Shown here: piece by piece, positions 55,007 to 63,471 of the stretch | How positions within the stretch are numbered: the first letter of the stretch is position 1 | How the letters are laid out: the number at the start of each line of letters is the position of its first letter | Assembly: GCF_003710915.1 (NCBI RefSeq) | Contig: NZ_RHHR01000010.1 | Location: 248,001-312,000, forward strand | Direction of reading: 5' to 3' | DNA from: Brevibacillus invocatus | GTDB taxonomy: Bacteria > Bacillota > Bacilli > Brevibacillales > Brevibacillaceae | Length of the DNA: 64,000 nt | Made by a program: the position numbers and the translations under genes | The notes under the pieces: generated by a model | Told to the model about the DNA's origin: nothing | The model's database searches: none | What the model saw: only the letters and a program-made list of their open reading frames with translations

Positions 55007-55094
55007 GAAGCCGTCCCCTTCAGATGTTAAGTATCTTGTATTGCTTTCCACATCGATGAAAAAAATCCTCCCTTTTCAACTGAAAAATGTCAGG

Positions 55095-55334
55095 TTATTC
55101 ACCTGTAACATAAAACAGCTGAAGTCGTGCCAGATACCCTTCCCAATCTTGAGGCTCAGGGGCATTGATCAATTTCACAACCTTTACCGCTTCTCCATCC
55201 GGCACTTGATACGGATTGGATGGCAGAAGGCTTTGGGATAACACATGAATAATACCATAAGACAAAAGCGTGCAAGTGACGAGCAAGAGCAGGAATCGAA
55301 GCATTTCCATGAATCGACGGTACGGGACGCGCAT
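55095..55334 (-). CDS. yqzK: DUF4227 small membrane protein (YqzK-like)
   Basis: This 79-residue protein has one membrane helix (about 10-32, MLRFLLLLVTCTLLSYGII) and a short exported domain with PYQVPDGEAVKV. B. subtilis yqzK lies at the same place, between xerD (ripX) and fur. Its function is unknown. The ATG at 55334 has GGAGGAA upstream. Confidence 0.82.
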   Translation of the reverse strand: MRVPYRRFMEMLRFLLLLVTCTLLSYGIIHVLSQSLLPSNPYQVPDGEAVKVVKLINAPEPQDWEGYLARLQLFYVTGE

Positions 55335-55510
55335 CGCAGGTTCCTCCTTCCCCAATTCCCTCTCACTATATGCACTTGTCCCAGTGCCCATGACACTTGC
55401 GGTCTAGGCCTATATGTATTCATTTGTTCTTGCTGTTATACAGGATCGAAAGGTATGGCTTGTCGCACATTTCTTAGGATTCCTCAGGAAATCGATGGCC
55501 ATTACAAAAA

Positions 55511-55540
55511 AGAAAAAACTTCTCCGTTCAAAGAGAAGTT
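55511..55540 (-). terminator. Terminator of fur
   Basis: AACTTCTC pairs with GAGAAGTT across eight bases on the minus strand and is followed by a T-rich run, four bases after the fur stop. Confidence 0.85.
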
Positions 55541-55543
55541 TAC

Positions 55544-56008
55544 TCATTTGAAATCATCTACGTTCACTTTATCAATGCAACGGTGGCACACACCGTAGAA
55601 GGTCAAACGATGGTCGGTAATGTAAAAGTTGTAAACATTCTTGACCTTTTCCTCTGCAGAGACCAACAAGTCTTCGAAGATTTCATCAACCGTTCCGCAG
55701 TGCAGACAGATCAAGTGATGATGGTGATACGCAGCATTGTCATCGCGTAGGTCGTATCTGGCTACACCGTCGCCGAAGTTCATCTTGTGGAGAATCTTCA
55801 GCTCGCTTAGCAGCTCTAGTGTGCGATAGACTGTAGCAAGCCCGATCTCAGGAGCTTTATCTTTTACCAAAAGGTACACATCTTCAGCGCTGAGATGATC
55901 TTCTTCATTTTCCAGTAAAACGCGAACAGTGGCTTCACGTTGTGGCGTCAATTTGTAGTTTTGTGCATGCAGCTGTTGCTTTATTTTTTCTAACTTTTCT
56001 TCCAACAT
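55544..56008 (-). CDS. fur: Ferric uptake regulator Fur
   Basis: This 154-residue metalloregulator has an N-terminal winged helix (RLTPQREATVRVLLE-like, about 15-80) and a C-terminal dimer domain. Metal sites: HHHHLICLHCG (about 90-100) and CHRC near the C-terminus, the two CxxC pairs of the structural zinc. With Fe2+ it represses iron-uptake genes. GGGGAGGGGC precedes the ATG. PerR and Zur share the fold, but the position before xerD and after spoIIM is that of B. subtilis fur. Confidence 0.93.
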   Translation of the reverse strand: MLEEKLEKIKQQLHAQNYKLTPQREATVRVLLENEEDHLSAEDVYLLVKDKAPEIGLATVYRTLELLSELKILHKMNFGDGVARYDLRDDNAAYHHHHLICLHCGTVDEIFEDLLVSAEEKVKNVYNFYITDHRLTFYGVCHRCIDKVNVDDFK

Positions 56009-56043
56009 TAATGCCCCTCCCCGCTCGCTTGAAACCTGCTCCT

Positions 56044-56073
56044 ATTATAGTAGAGGGGCCTAGAATAAGTCAA
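56044..56073 (-). promoter_or_regulatory. Sigma-A promoter of fur
   Basis: On the minus strand TTGACT (56068-56073) and TATAAT (56044-56049) are 18 bases apart, 35 bases before the fur start. Confidence 0.7.
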
Positions 56074-56102
56074 ATACATAAGTTCTTACTTGATAATAAT
56101 TC

Positions 56103-56729
56103 TTAATTGAGTACGAGCTGCATGAGTCTGGGGGAGACAAAGGTCTCAAATAATGAAGCAATGGTCAAGACGGCCAGCATTGAGATCACCAGAACCGTAT
56201 AGCCTACAAAATGCGGCATAATTCCATCGCGTTTGCTTAACAGTCTGGTTTTTATCAGTCTCAGGGAAAAGGAAATTCCACTCACGCCTATGATAAATAA
56301 GGCAGGAACAACCAGTAAATTTTGCGGCAGCACGCCCATCATGGCAAAGGTCACTCCTTGCCACTGCATTTGGTTGACGAGAAAACCAACTGTAAAGCCC
56401 ACAACTACCCCTTTTAAGAACAGGATCAACAGTATCATCGGCAACCCTATAATGGAAAGCCCAAGTACCCACATAATCCCTACCGTTTTTGCGTAATGGC
56501 CAAACGACTCCTGAAAATGAGGCCGCGTGTCGGGAATTCCCTCTTGCCCGAGCGTATTGAAAAAGTACTGAAGGAAGCCGTGTAATTCTTGTTTTTGCGA
56601 AAGGGGCAAAGAATTCACAAGCACCGCTCCGAAAATAATCCCCATTGTAAACAGAACAATCGTGAACCAATAGAGCGATTGATGCTCCTTGGCATAGGCT
56701 TGGATGGTTTGTCCGATTCTTGAACGCAC
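56103..56729 (-). CDS. spoIIM: Stage II sporulation protein M
   Basis: This 208-residue protein has five membrane helices and the DUF95/SpoIIM pattern (a long loop near 60-75, then GLSIIGLPMILLILFLKGVVVGFTVG). With SpoIID and SpoIIP it forms the peptidoglycan-remodelling machine that drives engulfment. It lies upstream of fur as in B. subtilis, with a sigma-E-like promoter before it. Confidence 0.94.
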   Translation of the reverse strand: MRSRIGQTIQAYAKEHQSLYWFTIVLFTMGIIFGAVLVNSLPLSQKQELHGFLQYFFNTLGQEGIPDTRPHFQESFGHYAKTVGIMWVLGLSIIGLPMILLILFLKGVVVGFTVGFLVNQMQWQGVTFAMMGVLPQNLLVVPALFIIGVSGISFSLRLIKTRLLSKRDGIMPHFVGYTVLVISMLAVLTIASLFETFVSPRLMQLVLN

Positions 56730-56762
56730 TTTGGTCCCCTCCCGCTTCGCTGATTACTGTAC

Positions 56763-56791
56763 AGCTTATGCGGACGAGTCCTCCCCTATGC
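56763..56791 (-). promoter_or_regulatory. Candidate sigma-E promoter of spoIIM
   Basis: On the minus strand GCATAGG (56785-56791) and CATAAGCT (56763-56770) are 14 bases apart, resembling KMATATT and CATAnAnT. B. subtilis spoIIM is sigma-E dependent. It overlaps the end of the preceding intergenic stretch only. Confidence 0.4.
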
Positions 56792-56793
56792 CA

Positions 56794-57978
56794 TTATCCA
56801 TCCACGATTCTTCCGTAGGTTCCCGCTCCTCCAGCCTGTACGTTCAATGCCCCCGACCGGGCACGGACGATACGATTCGCTATTTTTTCTCCTGCCACGC
56901 GTATCAAATCCTCTTCCGCAACCCGATGAAGAATATCCATCTGCGTTCCGAATGCATCATACAGCTTTTGCAGTAGCTTTGGCCCAACACCCGGGATAAA
57001 TTCCAGCGGAACCTGTTCTACATAGGGTGGACGGTGTGCGGGATGAACATCCTTCGGAAGATCTGCAAGCTGACCAATCCGAGCTGCTACACCACGTACG
57101 ACTCGCTTGAAGCCACATACGGGACAACGCGGGGAATCGTCCTCTGGCAAAGGTGTTTGGCAACCCTGGCAAGTGGTCTGATGGTATTTGCCCAACTGAG
57201 GAGTCAACCCGTAGTTGACGACAACTCCTCGCCCATCCTTTTGTTGCAGCGCTTTGATCCACTCTGCAAATGAGGCTTCTGCCATTCGAATCTCCTGATA
57301 CTCCCGACCGATTTTACCCAGGGAGTGGGCATCTGAATTCGTAAGAAAGGTTTTGGAATGAAGCTCCGAGATTTGGTCGGCCATTTGCGTGTTGGCGCTT
57401 AGTCCCAGCTCCACGGCGTAGATCAAGGTAGGATCAAGCACTTCCTGCATGGAATCGGTGCAGCTTCCGTAAAGACCCTTATGCGGTGTAAAAATATGAG
57501 CAGGGATCACAGTGCCACCTAAATGCTGTGCGCATTGCTGCAATCCCAGAATGGTGGCATGTATGCGCTGTGAGCTGAGATGCACATTTTTGCAGCGAGC
57601 CCCAAGCCAATGAGTAAAAGCCTGCATGGCTTTGATCGTCGGCAGATAGACGAGAAAATGAGCTTCTCCCCGTCCTTCTTCTTTGATCTCGACCTCGCAG
57701 CCCAGAATGAGTACCGTCTGCTGAAAAAGGATTCCACCGTCGCTTTGTTCGATGGCATCACCACGCTCCAGAAGATCCAGGAGTTCCTCCTGAACTTCCG
57801 GGGAATGAGCATCAATCACACCGATCATATCCATCCCTTTGCGCCATGAGGCTTCCTCAAGAATTTTCGTTAATGTCATGGCACGTGAAGCCGTTATTTT
57901 AACCGGTCGTCCGGTTCGCGTCCCGCCAATATGGATGTGCATGTCACAAAAGAATGAACGGAGCTGCTTGTTATCCAC
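56794..57978 (-). CDS. Endonuclease Q family protein (YqxK-like)
   Basis: This 394-residue protein has an N-terminal PHP-type metal domain (FFCDMHIHIG at 9-18, then VIDAHSPE, FLTNSDAHSLG), a central zinc ribbon with four cysteines (CQGCQTPL...CPVCG, about 290-315) and a C-terminal helix-hairpin-helix region (FIPGVGPKLLQKL). This is the design of endonuclease Q, which nicks DNA 5' to deaminated bases. I use the GTG at 57978, which puts the metal motif near the N-terminus and overlaps the nudF stop by eight bases; an ATG (MHIHIG) at 57942 is possible. B. subtilis yqxK occupies the same position. Confidence 0.85.
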   Translation of the reverse strand: MDNKQLRSFFCDMHIHIGGTRTGRPVKITASRAMTLTKILEEASWRKGMDMIGVIDAHSPEVQEELLDLLERGDAIEQSDGGILFQQTVLILGCEVEIKEEGRGEAHFLVYLPTIKAMQAFTHWLGARCKNVHLSSQRIHATILGLQQCAQHLGGTVIPAHIFTPHKGLYGSCTDSMQEVLDPTLIYAVELGLSANTQMADQISELHSKTFLTNSDAHSLGKIGREYQEIRMAEASFAEWIKALQQKDGRGVVVNYGLTPQLGKYHQTTCQGCQTPLPEDDSPRCPVCGFKRVVRGVAARIGQLADLPKDVHPAHRPPYVEQVPLEFIPGVGPKLLQKLYDAFGTQMDILHRVAEEDLIRVAGEKIANRIVRARSGALNVQAGGAGTYGRIVDG

Positions 57979-58534
57979 GGGCACGGAGCATTTGGTTCTC
58001 CCAATGAAACAGGGCAACCACTGTCTTGGCATCACAGATTTCGCCAGCCTGGTGCAGCTCATGCGCTTCTTCCAGAGTCAATTCCAGCAGATCCACGAAT
58101 TCATCCTCATCCGGACGGCTTTCTCCTTTGACCAATCCTTTGGCCACGTAGACATGAAGCAATTCATCTGCAAAGCCTGGTGACGTGTAGAACGCACTCA
58201 GCTTTTCATAATGAGCCGCTGTATAACCTGTCTCTTCCTCCAATTCACGTTTTGCGCAGGACAAAGGATCCTCGCCCGGCTCCAGCTTGCCGGCTGGTAT
58301 CTCCACAATGACCTTTTCCAGCGGCTTGCGGAACTGACGCACCGCGACCAGCCTTCCGTCATCCGTAAGCGGAATGATGGCCACGGCCCCCTGATGATGG
58401 ACTATCTCGCGCTTGGCCGTATTTCCATTCGGCAACAGCACTTCGTCCACTTTTACTTTAATGATGCGCCCCTCATAGATCGATTGACTCGAAATCGTTT
58501 TCTCATATAAATGCTCTGGCTTATTCGGATTCAT
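57971..58534 (-). CDS. nudF: ADP-ribose pyrophosphatase (Nudix)
   Basis: This 187-residue Nudix hydrolase cleaves ADP-ribose to AMP and ribose 5-phosphate. The Nudix box GKLEPGEDPLSCAKRELEEETGY fits GX5EX7REUXEEXGU. N-terminal strands (ISSQSIYEGRIIKVKVDEV) form the dimer domain typical of ADPRases. It is divergent from the mciZ-like gene across 102 bases and overlaps the endonuclease-Q-like gene. Confidence 0.93.
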   Translation of the reverse strand: MNPNKPEHLYEKTISSQSIYEGRIIKVKVDEVLLPNGNTAKREIVHHQGAVAIIPLTDDGRLVAVRQFRKPLEKVIVEIPAGKLEPGEDPLSCAKRELEEETGYTAAHYEKLSAFYTSPGFADELLHVYVAKGLVKGESRPDEDEFVDLLELTLEEAHELHQAGEICDAKTVVALFHWENQMLRARG

Positions 58535-58561
58535 GATGGGCCTCCTCTGTCAGAAATCTGG

Positions 58562-58590
58562 TTCTATTCCTCATGCCTCCTCCATAGGCT
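58562..58590 (+). promoter_or_regulatory. Candidate sigma-E promoter of the mciZ homologue
   Basis: TTCTATT (58562-58568) and CATAGGCT (58583-58590) are 14 bases apart. They match the sigma-E consensus only partly (about five of seven and six of eight). B. subtilis mciZ is expressed in the mother cell under sigma-E, which is why I looked here. Confidence 0.3.
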
Positions 58591-58636
58591 GGAAACATGA
58601 AGCTTGTCCAACCTATTGTATCGGAGGAAATCGACG

Positions 58637-58777
58637 ATGAAAACCTATGTCGGGGAAAAGCATTTGCGTATGGTAGGGAAAGCTTGGGAAATCAGAGCTG
58701 CGCTTCGTTCCTGGTCAAAAAAAGACCTAACGCTTCAAGATTATTTGGCGAAGCGTAGCAATCTGAATCGGCGCTGA
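58637..58777 (+). CDS. mciZ: MciZ-like peptide inhibitor of FtsZ (46 residues)
   Basis: A 46-codon frame starts with ATG seven bases after GGAGGAAA. Residues 12-20 read MVGKAWEIR. As I recall it, the 40-residue B. subtilis MciZ has LVGKAWEIR at the same residue numbers; it includes Arg20, which is needed for FtsZ binding. A following short basic/aromatic helix (LRSW...LQDYL) also fits. MciZ caps FtsZ filaments in the mother cell so that no second septum forms during sporulation. The gene is next to nudF, as in B. subtilis. Its last 86 bases overlap, tail to tail, the 3' end of the DUF3866 gene. A candidate sigma-E promoter lies upstream. Confidence 0.85.
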   Translation: MKTYVGEKHLRMVGKAWEIRAALRSWSKKDLTLQDYLAKRSNLNRR

Positions 58778-59882
58778 CAGACTTCCAGGAAAAAGAAAAA
58801 CTTTTCTTGGTCAGATCTGCCGCCAACAGAGCTGTAAAAAAGGGTACAGGATCTTCCTGCCAGCTTCGCCCCATCGATGAAAAGGCCATCCCATACTGCT
58901 GCTCCAGATTGGACAAGCGGTCTTCAGAAGCCGAGTGGCCCCATACCACTACATGACTTTTCTCGTATAGTGATTGAATCTGTTCAGCCATCATGCTATC
59001 TCGATCGTCACCGAGCTTTGGCATAATGAGCACAACTGGCCGCAATACATAGCGACCCAAAATGGCCATCGTATGATGACTGACACCACGATGACGCAAG
59101 CGTGGGTCCGCAAAGCTGATACGCGGCAGAAAAAAAGGAACACCATTCAAAATAGATACGGCATGAACAACCTCTGCCAGCTGTACGCCAGAAAATGCGT
59201 AAGGTGTGCCCGTGCCCGCTACGCCTGGCCCCAGCATGCAAAGAATCACATCAGCCTTCTCTACATGCTTTGCTGCCAATAGACCACTGTGAATTGTTAC
59301 CGCTTCACGGTCACCTCCCCAAGCATGCCCAGTCGTGACAACTGCATTCAGCAGTCCCTGCGATTTACATTGATGGACATGCCTGCTCATCGCTACGGGC
59401 AAAGAAGCGCCATCCGGCATCACATAAACGACTTTTGCCTCCGGTTGATTTTGCCGCAACGCAGCTGCAACGACCGGCAAGAGACTGTGCAGCTCGCCAA
59501 TAATGACAGGCGTTCCCTCCAAAGTCAAATCGTCGCGTACAAATAGAGAATGATACGGACTCTCCTGCTCTTCGACCGTGTCCACCGCCAGCTGCCACGG
59601 GGCATATCGCATCTTCATCACATGCCCCCACATTCCCGGAGCCACATCTCGTTCTGAACACTCCTCCGCTTTGGACACGACCAAATGATAACCGCCTGTA
59701 CCCAATCGCAGGCGAACTGCTGTAGTATTCACAATCAGGATTTCTCCTGCCTCGTAGGCTTCATTGCTGAAGGAGAGCGCCTGTGCCACCTCGCCATCCT
59801 CTGCCATTTTCAATTCTACGATCTGCATGCCTGATCGCTTTTCGACTACCCGCATAACTGTTCCCCTAGCAAGACTAAGCAT
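58692..59882 (-). CDS. DUF3866 family protein
   Basis: This 396-residue cytoplasmic protein matches the DUF3866 family, found in Firmicutes and Actinobacteria: LNTTAVRLRLGTGGYHLV-like N-terminal strands, VTTGHAWGGDREAVTIHSGLLAAKHV in the middle, GPGVAGTGT and the diagnostic RHRGVSHHT. Function is unknown; the Gly-rich loops and the H-R-G-V-S-H-H motif suggest a ligand or metal site. The ATG at 59882 follows AAGGGGGAA. The 3' end overlaps the convergent mciZ-like gene by 86 bases. Confidence 0.85.
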   Translation of the reverse strand: MLSLARGTVMRVVEKRSGMQIVELKMAEDGEVAQALSFSNEAYEAGEILIVNTTAVRLRLGTGGYHLVVSKAEECSERDVAPGMWGHVMKMRYAPWQLAVDTVEEQESPYHSLFVRDDLTLEGTPVIIGELHSLLPVVAAALRQNQPEAKVVYVMPDGASLPVAMSRHVHQCKSQGLLNAVVTTGHAWGGDREAVTIHSGLLAAKHVEKADVILCMLGPGVAGTGTPYAFSGVQLAEVVHAVSILNGVPFFLPRISFADPRLRHRGVSHHTMAILGRYVLRPVVLIMPKLGDDRDSMMAEQIQSLYEKSHVVVWGHSASEDRLSNLEQQYGMAFSSMGRSWQEDPVPFFTALLAADLTKKSFSFSWKSVSADSDCYASPNNLEALGLFLTRNEAQL

Positions 59883-59990
59883 TCCCGTTCCCCCTTCATC
59901 TAGAAAGGTTGATTTTTGCCATACAGACTGCATAACGCTACTCTTCTCCCTAGTGTATGTACCGGCATGCTTGACCCAAACATGCGTTGA

Positions 59991-60025
59991 AAAAAAAGTC
60001 GGGATTCCCTTATGAGAATCCCGAC
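59991..60025 (-). terminator. Terminator of the PepT/YqjE-like gene
   Basis: GTCGGGATTC pairs exactly with GAATCCCGAC across eight bases, followed by TTTTTTTTC on the minus strand. Confidence 0.9.
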
Positions 60026-60032
60026 CTTATGT

Positions 60033-61148
60033 TTATTTTTGTACGGCTTGGATCACAGCCAGAACCAGTTCAGCTGCCTTGTTTAATTCCGAGATCGGCA
60101 TACGCTCGTTTTTGGTATGAATCTCTTCATAGCCAATCGCGAAGTTTACACTCGGTACATTGTAGCCGTTAAACACGTTGCCGTCACTTCCGCCACCGCT
60201 CGCAACCAGTTCAGGATTACGTCCGATGCTCTCAACTGCGGCAATCGCTTTTTGAACGACAGGCGTTTCTTCACTGTACTTGTATCCGTGATACATGAAG
60301 ATGACATCATTCTCGCAAGTCGCACCCATTTCGGCTGCTGCTTCCTCAAATGCAGTCGTCATTTTTTTCACTTGCGCTTCCAATTTGTCCATGACGAGGC
60401 TTCGTGCTTCGGACCAGACTTCAACGTAATCCGTCACGATATTATACGCTTTTCCACCCTCAAAACGGCCAATGTTTGCCGTCGTGTCTTCATCGATGCG
60501 ACCCAATGGCATCCGGGAAATAGCCTTGCTAGCGACCGTAATAGCGCTGACTCCATCTTCCGGATTCACACCAGCGTGGGCTGCTTTTCCATGAATTTTG
60601 GTGACGATGCGGTATTGTCCGGCACCTGCAACCGTAATTTTGCCTACAGGTCCTTCCGAGTCCAGAATGAAGCCCATTTCGGCTTTCAGCAGACTGGAAT
60701 CCATCGCACGGGAACCGACCAATCCGGATTCTTCCCCTACCGTAAGGACGACCTGGATCGTTGGATGCGGCAAATTCTGTTCTTTCAAGGTGCGAATGCC
60801 CTCGAAAATCGCTGCAATACCCGCTTTGTCGTCTGCACCGAGGATCGTGGTTCCATCCGAATAGATGTAGCCATCGCGGATTTGCGGTTTGATTCCATTA
60901 CCCGGAACGACCGTATCCATATGGCTGCTGAACAGGATGGCAGGACCATTGGCTGTACCTTCCAGTGTAGCGATGAGGTTGTTCCCACCGTGTCCGGTTT
61001 TTGCAGCTGCATCATCCTCTTCAACGGTAAAGCCCATCTCGATCAGCTTTTCCTTGAGCACTTTATTAATCTGTGCTTCGTTTTTTGTTTCGCTGTCAAT
61101 TTGTACGAGTTCCAAAAACTCGTTCAACACACGCTCCTGATTAATCAC
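60033..61148 (-). CDS. M20-family peptidase (PepT/YqjE-like tripeptidase)
   Basis: This 371-residue zinc aminopeptidase shows SSHMDTVVPG (metal His and catalytic Asp), ILGADDKAGIAAI (bridging Asp), GEESGLVGSRAMD (catalytic and metal Glu) and a dimerisation domain (KIHGKAAHAGVNPEDG). It likely releases N-terminal residues from tripeptides in the cytoplasm. In B. subtilis yqjE follows yqjC and yqjD, and here the same order holds (epimerase, carboxyltransferase, peptidase). Confidence 0.9.
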   Translation of the reverse strand: MINQERVLNEFLELVQIDSETKNEAQINKVLKEKLIEMGFTVEEDDAAAKTGHGGNNLIATLEGTANGPAILFSSHMDTVVPGNGIKPQIRDGYIYSDGTTILGADDKAGIAAIFEGIRTLKEQNLPHPTIQVVLTVGEESGLVGSRAMDSSLLKAEMGFILDSEGPVGKITVAGAGQYRIVTKIHGKAAHAGVNPEDGVSAITVASKAISRMPLGRIDEDTTANIGRFEGGKAYNIVTDYVEVWSEARSLVMDKLEAQVKKMTTAFEEAAAEMGATCENDVIFMYHGYKYSEETPVVQKAIAAVESIGRNPELVASGGGSDGNVFNGYNVPSVNFAIGYEEIHTKNERMPISELNKAAELVLAVIQAVQK

Positions 61149-61241
61149 AGGCCCTTCCTCCAGTTCTCAAATCCGTTTTTTAGTATGTACATGCAAGTTC
61201 CAGTATACAGCAAAAAAATTTTTTCGACCATGCTCTCTCGC

Positions 61242-62798
61242 TTACAGCGGGATATTTCCGTGTTTTTTTGCAGGACGTTCTTCCTGCTTGGTACGCAGCA
61301 TTTCCAGCGAACGCTTCAGGTATTTTCGCGTTTCTCTCGGATCGATCACATCATCGACCATGCCATGTTCTGCAGCCACGTATGGATTGGCGAACTTCTC
61401 GCGATACTCGTCAATTTTGGCTTGTCTCATTTCTACAGGATTCGGACTTTGCTCGATCTCCCGGGAGAAAATAATATTCGCAGCGCCCTCAGGTCCCATG
61501 ACCGCGATTTCGGCATTCGGCCAAGCATACACCACATCTGCTCCGATTGCTTTCGAGTTGAGCGCAACATAGGCTCCACCATAGGCTTTGCGCGTAATCA
61601 CGCTGATTTTGGGCACAGTCGCTTCAGAGTACGCGTACAAGATTTTTGCGCCATGCCGAATGATTCCTCCGTGCTCCTGATTGATTCCGGGGAAAAAGCC
61701 TGTCACATCCACAAAGGTGATCAATGGAATCTGGAAGGCGTCACACGTGCGAATAAATCGGGCTAGCTTGTCAGAGGAATCGATATCCAGGCCTCCCGCC
61801 ATCACTTTCGGCTGGTTGGCAATCAGCCCGACGCTCTCCCCTTCAATCCGACCAAATCCCACTACAATATTTCGCGCGAACTGGGGTTGAACCTCCAAGA
61901 AGCTGCCTTCGTCCACGATGGTTTCCAGCACCTTTTTGACATCGTATACTTTCGTGCCCGCCACAGGAACCAGTTCGATGAGTTCCTCAAGCCACTCTCC
62001 GTCATCGCCCGTGTAGGACAGATGCGGCGGCTTTTCCTGGTTGTTCTGGGGTAAATATTGCAGGAGGTTACGCACTTGCTCCAATACCTCTACCTCTGTT
62101 TCGCCAGTGAAGTGGGCATTCCCGCTGATCGAGGAATGAATCGATGCTCCGCCCAGATCCTCGCTTGAAATTTTTTCTCCCGTCACGGTTTCAATCACTT
62201 TTGGCCCCGTAATAAACATTTGTGAAGTCTTTTCTACCATGAAGACAAAATCGGTTATCGCAGGGGAGTATACGGCTCCTCCCGCGCAGGGTCCCAGAAT
62301 GACCGATATCTGCGGTATGACCCCGGAATAGATCGCATTTCGATAAAAGATGTGTCCGTATCCATCCAAGGAGACGACACCTTCTTGAATTCGCGCTCCA
62401 CCAGAATCATTGAGACCAATCACAGGCGCACCGTTTTTCGCCGCTAAATCCATGATGTTGGCAATTTTCTTGGCGTGCATCTCGCCCAGTGCGCCACCGA
62501 ACACCGTGAAATCCTGAGCAAAAACATACACGAGTCGACCGTTGATTTTCCCATAGCCGGTAACGACTCCCTCTCCCGGCGCTTCCAGCCTGTCCATGTT
62601 AAAGTGGGTAGCCCGATGCTTGACGAAGGGTTGCAGCTCCACGAATGATTCCTCATCCAACAAAAGATCCAGACGTTCTCTCGCGGTTAGTTTGCCACGG
62701 TTGTGCTGGGCGGTAATCCGATCGTCGCCACCGCCAAGCTCTACCACTCTTTTCCGCTCGTACATCTCATTGATTTTGTTGTACATCCCTTCACTCAT
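61242..62798 (-). CDS. Acyl-CoA (propionyl/methylmalonyl-CoA) carboxylase carboxyltransferase subunit
   Basis: This 518-residue protein has the two crotonase-like carboxyltransferase halves: the N-terminal one with ERLDLLLDEESFVEL, FAQDFTVFGGALGEMHAKKI and GLNDSGGARIQEG, and the C-terminal one with DVTGFFPGINQEHGGIIRHGAK and RKAYGGAYVAL. It moves a carboxyl group between biotin and propionyl-CoA, or acts as a methylmalonyl-CoA decarboxylase subunit. No biotin carboxylase or biotin carrier gene is adjacent, as also for B. subtilis yqjD. The ATG at 62798 follows AGGGGGA. The methylmalonyl-CoA epimerase gene is upstream. Confidence 0.92.
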   Translation of the reverse strand: MSEGMYNKINEMYERKRVVELGGGDDRITAQHNRGKLTARERLDLLLDEESFVELQPFVKHRATHFNMDRLEAPGEGVVTGYGKINGRLVYVFAQDFTVFGGALGEMHAKKIANIMDLAAKNGAPVIGLNDSGGARIQEGVVSLDGYGHIFYRNAIYSGVIPQISVILGPCAGGAVYSPAITDFVFMVEKTSQMFITGPKVIETVTGEKISSEDLGGASIHSSISGNAHFTGETEVEVLEQVRNLLQYLPQNNQEKPPHLSYTGDDGEWLEELIELVPVAGTKVYDVKKVLETIVDEGSFLEVQPQFARNIVVGFGRIEGESVGLIANQPKVMAGGLDIDSSDKLARFIRTCDAFQIPLITFVDVTGFFPGINQEHGGIIRHGAKILYAYSEATVPKISVITRKAYGGAYVALNSKAIGADVVYAWPNAEIAVMGPEGAANIIFSREIEQSPNPVEMRQAKIDEYREKFANPYVAAEHGMVDDVIDPRETRKYLKRSLEMLRTKQEERPAKKHGNIPL

Positions 62799-62820
62799 GC
62801 CTGGAATTCCCCCTATGCTC

Positions 62821-63231
62821 TTAATGTGGGTATTGACAGAGCTCCACCAATACTCCTTTCGCTGCCTTCGGATGCAAGAACGCAATTTGCGCGTTGTGCG
62901 CACCCTCTTTTGGTTTTTCGTGAATGAGCGGAATACCGTTCTCCTTCAATCGCTCCAGTCGCTCCTCTACATTGTCTACATCGAGTGCGATGTGATGAAT
63001 ACCTTCTCCGCGCTTCTCCATGAATTTGGCGATTGGACTTTCTACAGAAAGCGGCTCCAGCAGCTCGATCCGGCTCTCCCCGATCTCCAGAAAAGCTACT
63101 TTCACTTGCTCGCTCGGTACTTCCTCCATTCCCAGAAGAGTCAATCCCAGTTGTTCCGTGTAAAAAGGCAGGGTTTCTTCAATACTTTTCACTGCAATCC
63201 CGATATGGGCGATCTTATTCGGTGCTTTCAT
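62821..63231 (-). CDS. mce: Methylmalonyl-CoA epimerase
   Basis: This 136-residue vicinal-oxygen-chelate protein interconverts R- and S-methylmalonyl-CoA. Metal ligands lie in IAHIGIAVKS (His), HHIALDVDN (His) and LVEL (Glu), and an ESPIAKFMEKRGEGIHH segment is typical. The ATG at 63231 has AAAGGATGA seven bases upstream. It precedes the carboxyltransferase by 22 bases, so the two probably act together in propionate or odd-chain/branched-chain acyl metabolism. Confidence 0.93.
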   Translation of the reverse strand: MKAPNKIAHIGIAVKSIEETLPFYTEQLGLTLLGMEEVPSEQVKVAFLEIGESRIELLEPLSVESPIAKFMEKRGEGIHHIALDVDNVEERLERLKENGIPLIHEKPKEGAHNAQIAFLHPKAAKGVLVELCQYPH

Positions 63232-63471
63232 CAATGCTCATCCTTTTCACTTTCATATAGGTTATGCAAATTTCCGCGCAGCAACATCAACAATTTTGTA
63301 AAAACTCGCTGGACAGGTTGCCACTATGAAAACAGTTGGGTACAATCTGTTTGTAGTCTCCCCATATCAATTCTAGCACAGCCGTGTGCGTATATACCGA
63401 CACATTCCACTTGGAAGCTTGCTATTTTCCCACGCCATTGTCCATTTATGCCTATAAGGAGGTCACGCGTT

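Noticed and set aside
60117-61766. A 549-codon plus-strand frame opposite the peptidase and carboxyltransferase genes
   Set aside because: It crosses two good minus-strand genes and their intergenic gap and terminators. The protein composition is odd and no start signal is present.
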